NCBI RefSeq assembly: GCF_010389155.1
Contig: NC_057769.1
Span: 2,666,001-2,730,000, forward strand
DNA length: 64,000 nt
From: Erigeron canadensis
Taxonomy: Eukaryota; Streptophyta; Magnoliopsida; Asterales; Asteraceae
Reading direction: 5' to 3'
Below, one piece after another: positions 11,131 to 20,968 of this stretch (positions are counted from its first letter, which is position 1; every line of letters begins with the position of its first letter). Position numbers and translations under genes: made by a program. Below the pieces are notes generated by a model. The model had not been told where the DNA came from and did not search any database. It worked only from the letters and a program-made list of their open reading frames with translations.

Positions 11131-14100
11131 ACGAGTTAGTAGTTAGTATTCGAAACACCACAGTGGCATCCAATTAGGCAGTATGCAGTGCTCGAACCAC
11201 ACATGCCTGAGATGAAACCCAGGACTCTCGAAACCCCCCTAATAATCCACTCCTACAAATGTAGGAAGTGGGATTCGAACCCTCGTGGATTTCCCGAAGG
11301 TCAAAGACCTTACCAATGTGTTAATTTTTCTTACATATAATTTGAAAAACTATTATTTTATACATAAAAAACTCGCTATTTACCGATCCAAATTTTAAAT
11401 CCTGACCCCCCCCCCCCCCCCCCGATCCGATCCCGATTTCTGAGTTCCGCAACCTAGCATTTAACACCACCATGACTTCCTACCTTGGAAAGAATACTGA
11501 GAGATTTGATTAGTGATTCGAGATCTAACTTGGTTTGTCATCACCACAGGTATTCGTGAAAATTCAGCAAGGGACCTGGAAATATCAATATGAAAGAGCA
11601 AATACGTTATTAAGATAATTAGTAACAGAGCTTTAGTGCTTTACAACAACCAAAAAAAGCTGAGAATGTTAAGTCTCACTTTAAAAATGATATATGCCAA
11701 CCCAATGGATGTTGCCTTTGAGGTCCTAGCTCGTATTCCCTAGATACAACACAATAAGCATTATCTTTTAAATTTCGTATCGACTTATAGTGGTTAGTCG
11801 TTTGTGCAAAGTTAACTAACCCAGAAACAAGGGCAGCCATGCTATCGATGATTAGCAACTTCACTTGATGCTGGAGGAGTGAAACTTTGATTTTTTGCAA
11901 GCTGGAGACGAAATAGTGGAATATTGACAATCTCATACACATAGATAATTAGATGTAAAATGAACTTAGATGGCATACAAACATTAAAAAGAATTAACTT
12001 CTAAACCTCTCAGTGAACTCAGCAAGAGAACCAGGTCTTAAAACTGTGATCCTACCTGCCATCTACACAAAAACATGAAAGAGTACCTATATAAGTAAAA
12101 TACTTCAAATAGAATAAAAACATATATTTCCATAGCAGATGCATGTTTATATCTCTTGATATCCAACATCAAGTGAGCATTTATTCGGTAACTCATACAC
12201 ATTTTTCTTTGTACTTCTATTGATACATTTTTTTGTATAGTTTGTTCCAATTTAGGGCACTTTGAAATATTATCTAGTGAGCAAACACTTACTTTAGTAA
12301 CTATTTTTAATATTTAGGTGCTTGTGTCTGATTTTTAAAGATAAAGAGTGAGACAATTAAACCATACCTCTTTTGTTATGCCCTCCAAGCAAAATATTTC
12401 TGGGAAACTATTAAGACCAATTTCGATTAACCTGTAAAAATTGAAATATCTATTTATCAAGTAAAAATTATAAAAAAGGATAAATGATCAAACTAATTGG
12501 AACTTTAATTTCAAGCTAAAGCTAGAGCAAACATGTGTCAAAAGAAGAAATGATGAAAATGGAATCAAAAAGAATTATGGTACACATGCCTAGTCTATTC
12601 CATGGTTGACAGATGGTTTAGCCATTTACTGTCTCCGTATGTCCATATTTTCTATGCCATGTTAGGCATAGCTTTAGGCAAGTGGTTTAGTCATGTCAAT
12701 CATTACTGAATAATGAAAGGCAGCTCACAGGTACCTTCTCGAATTAAATTTGGATTCTACATCAATATATATTACATGACCATCCAAGCCTCCATAACAA
12801 GACGGCAGTGCAGTCAAAAGAGCAATCTTCAAGCAGAACTGCAAGTTCAAGACTTCAAGAAATAAGCAAAAAATATGTTCAATTGCGCTATGATCTAAAA
12901 CTTCTACTTAAGAAGAATGGCGTAAATGTTGGGTTTGTGAAGGCCTTACGGGCCTGCGGGCTATGTTTATTGATAAGGAAGCCCAAATTGGTTTTCTTGT
13001 TCAACAAGCAAAAACCTTAGCTGTCCTCCTATATATACCCCTCATATGTAATTGTAATTTGTATGGTTCAGATCATCAATAAAATACCTAGTTTGCAGCC
13101 GGTGGATTAGGCCCCCCATTGGGGCCGAACCACGTTAAATCTCGTGTGTCGTTTATCTATTTTCTAGTTGTTATCTTCTTGTTTAATTGCTTCCGTTAAG
13201 TGCTAAGGGTTGTTCCTAACAAGTGGTATCAGAGCCAAGGGGCTGTGTTTCACGATTAGGGTTTCGTTTTTTGTCTCTCTTGTTCGTGTTTTCTCTCAGT
13301 TTCCGCTGCTGTACCACCTGCTGCTATCTACAGCCATCGCGATTAGGGTTTCTTTTATCCTTGTTCGCCGCTGTTTGTGGCTGTTTGCTGCTGATTTGCT
13401 GATATATGCTCTGCTTATCTGCTGCTGTCAGCTACTGTTCAGCTGCTGTTTGCTGCAGAAATCTGCTTTTCAGCAGCTATTTGCTGTTTTCTGCTGATTT
13501 TGTTGCTGGATTACTGCTGTTGCTGCTGTTTATGCTTTCTATTCGATCTGGGTCTGGTTGGCAGCTGATCTGCTGCTGTTCCGCCGCGTTTCATCACTTG
13601 TTAACTGCCTGTCACCGCTATTGCAGCTGTCTTTGCTGCTGTCAGCTACCGCCGCCGATTGGAACTCTGTTAGGGTTTCTGTTTTTTGGGGTTATTTGGT
13701 GTTGATTGATCGATTGAAAGATATTAAAAGCATTGTTTCAGTTTTTCTTGTTCGAGAGGGTATTTGGCTACTGTTCTTGGTTACCATCGTCACATTCTTG
13801 TTCATCATTGATAAGAGGTTGAGGTATTGTCTCTATTCAGTTTATTGTTTGAGTTGTATCTCGGGTTATTCTGGTTCACGATCAGGATGTGGTTTTTGCG
13901 GGTGGTTGTTACTAAGTTTGATGTTGTGATATTACCTTGATCGATTAGAAAAGAAAAGAAGATAAGTACCATCGTTTGAAGTTAGACCGTTTCTGTTGGA
14001 TATGGTACCTGTTTTGAAGAAAATAGAGCTAGCAGGTTTAGAGTGCTATGTATTTTGAGTATTCCTACTCTGGGGTTGTTGGTGTCGACACGAGTGAAAA

Positions 14101-17100
14101 AAGTTAGTCAAGTCATGGAACTAACGCTTTTTTTCTCTACTGTTGTTGATCGTTTGTTGTTAACTGGTTTGGACTGTGGATGATATTCCTTGTTTAGTTT
14201 TGATCAATGGTTTGACTTTTGAGTGGATCTTTGTACTGGTATTGGGGGAAGGTTTTCGCTGCTTGAATACGAGTGGAGGTTCGTCTCATGAAGTCTGGTT
14301 TAGCATGGGTTGGAATAACAGAGAGGGTAGGAGTTGTGCGTAGTTGACTTGTGGGGTTGCGTGAGGTGCTCAGGGTTTTAGAATCGCCCGAGGTTGATAA
14401 ACTTCTGCTTATGAGAATGTGTCTGGGTGGTTGATGCATTGGGGCTCATTAGAAGGCAGTGAAGACTTTTGTTACAGATTCTGGTTTGCTTCATTTTATG
14501 TTACCTACTATAGTGAAGCACTGGTCTATTGTTTAGACTTTTGGAGTGTGCAGATTACTGCACTACCGAAAGAGTTGAACCAACTTTCGAAGAAAAGACT
14601 TGGCTCACGGATTCGAGAGTTATACGAGTCTGGTGTACGGTAGAGGACTCTGGGACTTTCAGATAATCTATTCGAGCGTATTCGAAGGTTTGAACTTAGA
14701 CAGGATTTTGTTATAGCGGGAGCACGAGGAATGTGTTGACATATGTTGAAATCAACGTTAAGTTCTGAAGACCAGGGTTCCGAATGAAATCTCTCTTGTG
14801 ATGCTACCGCTGGTGGAGAGTGTTGTTATTCCTCTGGAGTCTCTGGAGCCGGTATTTAAAATCAGTAGGAGCCGATTGAGATTGAGAATGAGTCATTGGT
14901 GGACTTTGCCATGACTGAGTCAGTTGTGTCTGACTGTATTGGAGTGGTTTACAGCTTCAATGGGCCTTTCAGGTGACTCATGAAAAGGGCTGTTGCAACT
15001 AGATCATTTGGGATGCATGGATTGAAGTTTGGTTTGGGAGCTGGACCTGTAAAGACTTCTGTTCCTATCTGTTTTTATTGAAATCTTAGCTTGTTCATGG
15101 AGAACTGAAGACTTGGGAAACTTCTGTTTTGAAGTTTTAGTTTGTTCTTGGAACCAAAGGCTTGAGGATTTCGGTTATCTGAAGATTACTGGAGTTACTG
15201 GATGACGTGGATATTGTTTGCTTGAATGGCGGGCTGAAATTTATCGCAAGGCATTCAAGTGGAAGATTGTTGGGTTTGTGAAGGCCTTACGGGCCTGCTG
15301 GCTATGTTTATTGATAAGGAAGCCCAAATTGGTTTCCTTGTTCAACAAGCAAAAACCCTAGATGTCCTCCTATATATACCCCTCATATGTAATTGTAATT
15401 TGTATGGTTCAGAGCATCAATAAAATACCTAGTTTGCAGCCGGTGGATTAGGCCCCCCATTGGGGCCGAACCACGTTAAATCTCGTGTGTCGTTTATCTA
15501 TTCTCATGTTTTATCTTCTTGTTTAAATGCTTCCGCTGTGCAAGACTAAGGGTTGTTCCTAACAGTAAACTAGTAATATAGTCCAGCAACAAAACTATTT
15601 TGATAAAGATGAATATGGTTCAGCAGTTTAGAGATTTTATTAAGAATGAACTCAATGAGAACTGGTAACATAGTTCAAGAGACTTAAACAACATGTGTGT
15701 TTCCAAACATAATGTTGTGAGGAGTTAATGAATTGGAGAACTGACACACCTGGGTCTTTCCAATTCCTGCAGGTCCAACCAACTCTGTCAAAGCACCAAA
15801 TGGTAGCCCACCAGATAAAGCTGCATCAAGACCCTTTAAATGTGTTGGAAGATGACCTGTGAGATGTTCATTCTGCATGCGTTGCTCCAGCAGGGATTGC
15901 ACCTATAACGACAGCTGAAACAATTATGATTACTATACAATACAAAGAAGTAGATAGAGAGGTATCTGCACACACTGTATACCATGCTAAATGAAGATAT
16001 GTGCCTGATTCTAGACAGATTGAAAAAGTGAATTAACTAAAGAGTAATACAAATTTAGCTGTAAGTATTCAAAAATGTATATGTTGGGATCGAATCTCTT
16101 CAGAATCTGCATATTATAGCTAGCACATGACAAAAAGCTGAGAGCTGTAATCTAACTTTGACTGTTATGGCCTTCTGAGGACAGAGTTAATATGTCTGCT
16201 ATCTTCACTAATGAAGTGGCAAAAAGAATTGGGTTCAATTGAGAGAGTGAGTTTACCGTTTGATAGGGTGGAGAAGCAACCTCACTAATGAGAGCTATTG
16301 CAAATGTTACCTCTGCTAAACCCACATCCAACAATTCCATTAACTCGAACTCTGTCAACGATAATGCATCCTAACAAAAAACAGCATTTAAGACAATAAA
16401 GTCAATGATTAAATTCTGGGATATAGCTTTACAGCTTAGACAGGCTATCGTTAATATCACATGCCTGCTAAAACAGATCTGGCTCAACTTTGCAACTTAG
16501 AATTACTTATGTCTAATATCCTGCTAAAACAGATTTCGTACTATAAGTGGTCCAAGCATTTTTGCTTACCTCCTCTTATTTATGAGATTGTAATTCAAGT
16601 AAAATGATAGTGATTACCAGTTAAAACTGTTTGACATCTAACATTTTTTACAAGTCACGATCGTTGCTCGTGACCAAATTACAGTGTCAAAGAGCAGCTG
16701 ATTTGATTCCAAAAATCAAATAGAAGCTATCTTTATCTATCCATATGCTACATTATAAAGTATTAGATTCTTTCCAAATTTTTAAACTATGTTGTTGATA
16801 ACCCCAATATGCCCCTCTTTTTTTTATTCACTATTATAAAGATCTCCGCTAAAAAAAAAATACCTATAATATCTACCCTTAGCTCTTAAATAACTACAGT
16901 CCTCCTTTTACATCAATTATTTTTACATTAATAATCACCCGTTACTACACCACCGCATCGCGGGGGAAATATAATAATGGAACCTTAGAATACAATGCAA
17001 TCGAAATGATTGGATTAAACTATATAATATAGATAATGAAAGATAGGGTTTAACATATAATAATTTATTAAGTTTCTATAATTAAATTATATACTAATAT

Positions 17101-17213
17101 AGATATAGATATAGATAATATCATACCTTTGCCGTGATGATATTTCGAGCAGCAAAAATGTTGGTAATGGATTTGGGCAGCAGACCCATTTCACTGATTA
17201 GCTTGTTCGCCAT
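9749..17213 (-). CDS. RAD51B: RAD51B, DNA repair recombinase paralogue (12 exons)
   Basis: RAD51B is a RAD51 paralogue acting in the nucleus in homologous-recombination repair (BCDX2 complex). Exons: 17213-17127, 16370-16257, 15902-15750, 12838-12735, 12431-12368, 12062-12007, 11901-11821, 11739-11680, 11575-11484, 10741-10625, 10443-10300, 9774-9749. All introns have GT/AG ends. The spliced length is 1098 bases: 365 residues plus stop, close to the roughly 370 of Arabidopsis RAD51B. It starts MANKLISEMGL. Walker A is GPAGIGKT (110-117) and Walker B is KLLIID (207-212). Family blocks HLPTHLKGLD, GWHISFLKSLAEFSRIP, VMTNQVR, GIHWAHAVTIRL and KVAKSPMSP are intact. The last exon codes only GHSDIILS. 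Intron 3 holds an LTR element (12927-15564) and intron 9 a hAT-like element (10800-11457). I see no disabling change, so it is probably functional. Splicing is inferred from sequence only. Confidence 0.93.
10800..11457. mobile_element. hAT-like MITE in RAD51B intron 9
   Basis: Inverted ends are CAAGGTTGTGAAACTCGG and, reverse-complemented, CTAGGTTGCGGAACTCAG. They are flanked by a perfect 8-bp duplication CATTTAAC (10792-10799, 11458-11465). The second RAD51B copy has the uninterrupted site near 27280. 8-bp duplications are the hAT hallmark. The interior has many TCGGCC and TATCGG motifs, a TA microsatellite, a minus-strand SINE (about 11125-11345) and a C-run. No transposase is present. Confidence 0.9.
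11125..11345 (-). mobile_element. SINE-like insertion nested in the hAT-like MITE
   Basis: On the minus strand a B-box-like GGGTTCGAATCCC (from 11269-11282) and further tRNA-like signatures occur, next to a TA repeat. It looks like a tRNA-derived SINE, but the ends and target duplication are not clear. Confidence 0.4.
12927..13221 (+). repeat. 5' LTR of the intron-3 element
   Basis: It contains TATATATACCCC as the likely TATA region (about 13030) and CAATAAAATACC as the likely polyadenylation signal (about 13077). Confidence 0.9.
15268..15564 (+). repeat. 3' LTR of the intron-3 element
   Basis: A near-identical direct copy of 12927-13221, bounded on the right by the duplication GTAAA. Confidence 0.9.
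16900..17000 (+). mobile_element. Helitron-like 3' terminus in RAD51B intron 1
   Basis: An ACCACCGCATCGCGGGGG hairpin-like segment in AT-rich DNA resembles the 3' ends of the other Helitron-like repeats here, but the terminal CTAG is not evident. Low confidence. Confidence 0.25.
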
Positions 17214-17399
17214 ATCCCGATCTCTCCCGCCAATTTTTCTTTTTCTTTTACTCCGTATTTTTTTTTTTATACTTTTATTTTCTTTTGTGATATAAAAGAG
17301 ATTCTTTCTGAAATATATTTGATAGATAAACAATGGGTTTGGGTTTATTTAAACTGTTTTAGTATTTGGAGTAGTCCACACTCCACAGGCCCAAGATGT

Positions 17400-18166
17400 A
17401 ATTTACCCAACCCATCTTAACATCTACGAGCATAGTGACCGCGTGTTGCAGCGGCTAGAAGGTGATAACAATATAAAAGGGAGGTAGTGGTGGAGATCGA
17501 AGAAGGCGGTGGAGAAGGAGGACGCCAACGAAGGGTGATAGAAGGTCCGAGGTCGATGAAAGTGTGTAATGATTAGAGAGAATGAGAGGAATGGAGGGGG
17601 TAGGGTTAACGTGAGAACCACGAATATGGAGAGAACCGTGAAAACCACTAGTTTTCCTCCCACTTTCTTCATTTTTGTGTGGTTTTTTTTTTTTTTTTTA
17701 TTTTTCACTTTTTGAAAAAAAATTTTGTTTCTTATTTTCTTTTAACAAAAACTCATTCTAAAAAAAAATTATATATTTTTTTTGTAAAAAATCATATGGG
17801 TTACGTGTTAAAAAAATGTATGGATACGGTACAGGCGTTACCCCACATCCATTCTAAAGGGGTTGTCACCGGACTCATATGGGAATTGTATGGATTTGAT
17901 GGGCGGCGATCCAAGAGAAAGTGACGGTTGTTATGGTACGGGCTTTGCCCTTAATGCTAAGGGCAAAGCCCTTAGAGATGATTTTTCAATGGTTTTCACG
18001 GTTCTCACCATATATGTGGTTCTCACTTGATCTCTTCACGAAATGGAGGTATATATATATAAGGATTTTGTATTTAAGTAAAGGTATTTTGGGAAGAAAA
18101 AAAGTGTTGAATTCAAGAGATTCAATACTCTTTATAAGGGAGTATAGAAATCTATATCTATAAAGT
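17400..18166. mobile_element. Composite Helitron-like repeats with inverted segments
   Basis: A segment ACGAGCATAGTGACCGCGTG at 17428 matches ACGAGCATAGTGCCCGCGCG at 46025, a shared repeat edge. An inverted pair (about 17606-17652 and 17984-18028) shares GTGGTTTTCACGGTTCTC. A 14-bp perfect hairpin (GGGCTTTGCCCTTA, loop ATGC) lies at 17940-17971. T- and A-rich runs fill the centre. No coding sequence is seen. Confidence 0.45.
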
Positions 18167-18167
18167 A

Positions 18168-18720
18168 CTAGTATTTTACCAGCACAATGTGACGGTGGTG
18201 GTAGCGGCAGTATTGTGGTGGCGGCGATGGTTGGTAGCGGTGGTGGCATGACAGGTGGTGGCAGTATGGTTGTTATTGTAAAAATAAGTAATCTAAAAGG
18301 GATGGTGTAGTTAATTTAAGAGTTAATGGGTCTATGTTGTAAATTATTTCATTATGGGTATTACAGGTTTTTAAGTGCAGATGTTTAATTTAATGAATAG
18401 AAGAGAAAATTAATTAATTCATTAAGGGTAGAATAGTCATTTCGCATAGGGACATTTTTATGAGATCGAGTGTTGAAAAGTATTGGGAGAGAGTGTGTGA
18501 TGATTTTTAAAAAATAGTAGAGATTAGAAGAGTACACACACAATGCGACGATGGTGGTGACATGTGGTGGTGGTGGTGACGGGTGGTAGTGGCACGCGGT
18601 GGCGATTGGTGGTGGTGATGACAAGTAATGTAGGTTATTAGTGTAATGTAATTATGATCAATTGTTGAATGTTGAAAAAGTTGAAAATTAAATTTGATTT
18701 AAGATATAGAGCATATCTAT
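18168..18720 (-). mobile_element. Helitron-like repeat with CTAG terminus
   Basis: On the minus strand the sequence ends CACATTGTGCTGGTAAAATA then CTAG (18168-18171), resembling the plus-strand terminus at 48602-48630. Upstream is GGTGGTGG-rich sequence (18180-18260), echoed at 18540-18620. No Rep/helicase is present. Confidence 0.45.
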
Positions 18721-19160
18721 ATACTATATTATAAAGCAAATTCACTTTTGAACTTTCTAACTTTTCAACATTCAACATTAATATTAAATCTCAACCACTC
18801 ATTTGTTTTCTCTCTGCTTAAATCTCAACCACTCATTTTTTTCTCTCTGCTTAAATCTCAACCACTTATTTTTTTTCTTTCTTCCATAAATCATTTTATT
18901 CCTCTAATTCATTCAAAATCTTTTATCTCAAAAACCGTACATTGATAAATTATAATAATTATATTGGTGTTTTTAAATTTTATGTTCTTTCATTAGAGAT
19001 GTCATTCAATAAACTTTCAACGAATTTTTAAATCCGAGGGCGGAGGCTGGACGCCTAAGGCATTTAGCTATCACACTCTATGACCTATCACCTCCTATTA
19101 TCTATCATACTCTAAGACCTATCACCCCTACCATCTAACCGCCGCAATGCGTAGGTACTT
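18721..19160. repeat. Dispersed AT-rich repeat (inverted relative at 46.0-46.5 kb)
   Basis: Segments including CTCAAAAACCGTACATTGA, CATTAGAGATGTCATT, the GGCATTTAGCTATCACACTC block and GACCTATCACC occur reverse-complemented at 46060-46400. The segment also carries a 33-34-bp tandem unit in three copies (18785, 18819, 18852; TAAATCTCAACCACTCATTT). It ends near a GCCGCAATGCG motif of Helitron type. Non-coding. Confidence 0.6.
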
Positions 19161-19544
19161 TGTCTCGAAGATAATAAATCACTTCCATTTTGCTTGGCAC
19201 TTTGAAGAAAAAAAAAACTTTCATTTTGATTGAAAGTGTGTGATTCGTTGCTGTAAAATTGCAGATTACGAATCAAACTCATCAATGTAGTTATATTTCA
19301 AACTCACCAATGATGATCCTCTAAAGTTAAATATAATTTTACTAATGAAGTTGGGTGGAATATAACTCTTAGATTTAAATTTTAAAACTTATATTTAAAT
19401 TTTAACTCTTGATTTTAATTTAGTGGACAAAAAATTTAACTTTATTGATAAAGTCCCAATCCTTTTCAAAATTCATTCTCATTCTAAAAATAAATCAAAC
19501 CCACATTGATTCCAAATATAAAACCAAAAAGTCAAAAACCTCTA

Positions 19545-19627
19545 TATTCGATAGCTCAGCGGTAGAGCGGCCTCTTGTGTATAGTTTAATAGGTAGTCGG
19601 ACGTGGGTTCAAATCCCGCTCGAGGGA
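19545..19627 (+). tRNA. tRNA-like sequence, probably degenerate or organelle-derived
   Basis: The D-arm is well formed (GCTC-AGCGGTA-GAGC) and the T-arm is clear (GTGGG-TTCAAAT-CCCGC), followed by TCGAGGG and A. The 5' acceptor strand TATTCGA pairs only at its inner four positions, and the middle does not give a convincing anticodon stem. AGCTCAGCGGTAGAGCGG is of the bacterial or organellar type, so a transferred plastid or mitochondrial fragment is possible. A hairpin and T-run follow at 19630-19680. Function is doubtful. Confidence 0.35.
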
Positions 19628-19964
19628 AAAACAGAGAGAGCAGCGAAGGGGGCCTTTCCTCGCTTCTGTCTTTTTTTAATAGATCAGTTCAGTCTTGATT
19701 TTAGGTGTGACTTGCTCGAGCTTAAAATCACTTATTATTAAAATTTATAAACGCTTTTTTTTCTTATATATTTTGATTTTAAGAGATAACAGGACTTACT
19801 TCATATAATTCGGTTTTGGATTATAGGGGCGACGTCACACCAAGTTCAATGAACACAATATATAAGACTATAAGAGGCATACAAGTGAAAATTGGATAAC
19901 AAGTGACTGCAGTAACTACTTGAACATACAAGCCAAAACAATTCATAATGATCAATCATGTCTA

Positions 19965-20840
19965 TTGGCAGTCCTGTTATCTCTACTCCATCATTCAGCC
20001 ATGAAGTACTTAAAATGGAAATTGGAGACTTGGCCACCTTCATAAATCGTTCCCCTGCATTATAATTGATTCATTAATCCTTCATATGATATTTAACACT
20101 AGATATTCACCAACATTAGGCTCAAAATTGCAGGATTTGGTACAGAATTTCTTCATCACCTCCTCTGATATGTCAATATTATGCACATGTTCTATGGGAA
20201 TTTGCTTTTTATTTACTTAATTATTTATTTCAAGTGAACCATAAGGACCATTTATTTAGTTACTCTTATCTATATCTGTTGGTTAGGTCTTCTTTTATCA
20301 TCAGTTACAAATTACAAAAACAAAATTACCAATATAACAAGGTAATATCAATGCATGATTTTTACAGCAGCGACAATGATACATACAAATTAGATCAATT
20401 CAGGTAAATGATGAACACGGTGCATCTAATCGATAGATTTTGGGTTAACCTGCAAACATTTTTCTTCTTCCATTTTTGAACTTCTTATAGATATAGATAA
20501 CTAATATGTTAAAAATATACGAGTAATTAAACTATATAGTTACCATAATTATCTATATTTTCGATTTTAAATCGGAAACATTCAACCTTTTAGCTAATAT
20601 TGATTTTTAACCTGACACATTCGATATAGAACACTACCTAAATCGGCCAGTAGGTATATCGCAAACTAGCAGGATCTAATCATATGTGTTGAAAAACCAA
20701 ACTGATTCGATTTCAAGTACAAAACAACATTAGTCCAGTGAGCAGCAACGAGATGAGTATCAAAATTTCCAATATCTATGGTACTACCCTTGCACAGGAC
20801 AATTGTAAAATTCATATATCAACTAACTAACTTGGAGATC
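19965..20840 (-). pseudogene. RAD51B fragment C (exons 10 and 11 only, degraded)
   Basis: On the minus strand, 20840-20700 encodes a decayed exon 10 (TIDIGNFDTHLVAAHWTNVV) lacking the middle of the normal GIHWAHAVTIRL block. 20057-19960 encodes a decayed exon 11 (RFMKVAKSPISI, then GVEITGLPIDMIDH) with an internal deletion after KSP. No other exon is found. The fragment lies just 3' of the CNL gene at 20969. It is more diverged than the copy at 25.9-29.3 kb, so it is probably an older duplicate. Confidence 0.8.
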
Positions 20841-20968
20841 TGCAAACACAATTGTTACATGACACCTAGGAAAGTATAACAAGATTAGCACTTGGCGGTC
20901 TTATTGAAAACATAAATGAATAGTAGAGATGTTTCTGAGTGCAAGGAGGGAGATGTACCCGAGGGAGA

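Larger units (their letters stand above)
12927..15564 (+). mobile_element. Non-autonomous LTR retrotransposon in RAD51B intron 3
   Basis: Two direct LTRs (12927-13221, 295 bp; 15268-15564, 297 bp) start TGTTGGGTTTGTG and end TTGTTCCTAACA. A 5-bp duplication GTAAA flanks them (12922-12926, 15565-15569). The primer-binding site TGGTATCAGAGCC (13224-13236) is complementary to initiator Met-tRNA. The purine tract AAGTGGAAGAT abuts the 3' LTR. The 2.05-kb interior has only short frames, mostly Leu/Cys/Ser-rich translation of CTGCTG repeats, and no gag or pol, so it must be mobilised in trans. It lies antisense to RAD51B. The LTRs differ by about five bases in the first 240, with more differences near the 3' end. 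The second RAD51B copy keeps the empty site at about 28805. Confidence 0.95.

Noticed and set aside
13210..13929. Overlapping Leu/Cys/Ser-rich open frames
   Set aside because: They lie inside the LTR element, just after the primer-binding site, and arise from CTGCTG-rich non-coding sequence; several frames are open at once.
14194..14643. Short frames that might be gag remnants in the intron-3 element
   Set aside because: No CCHC knuckle, protease or pol motif; both strands are open over the same interval.
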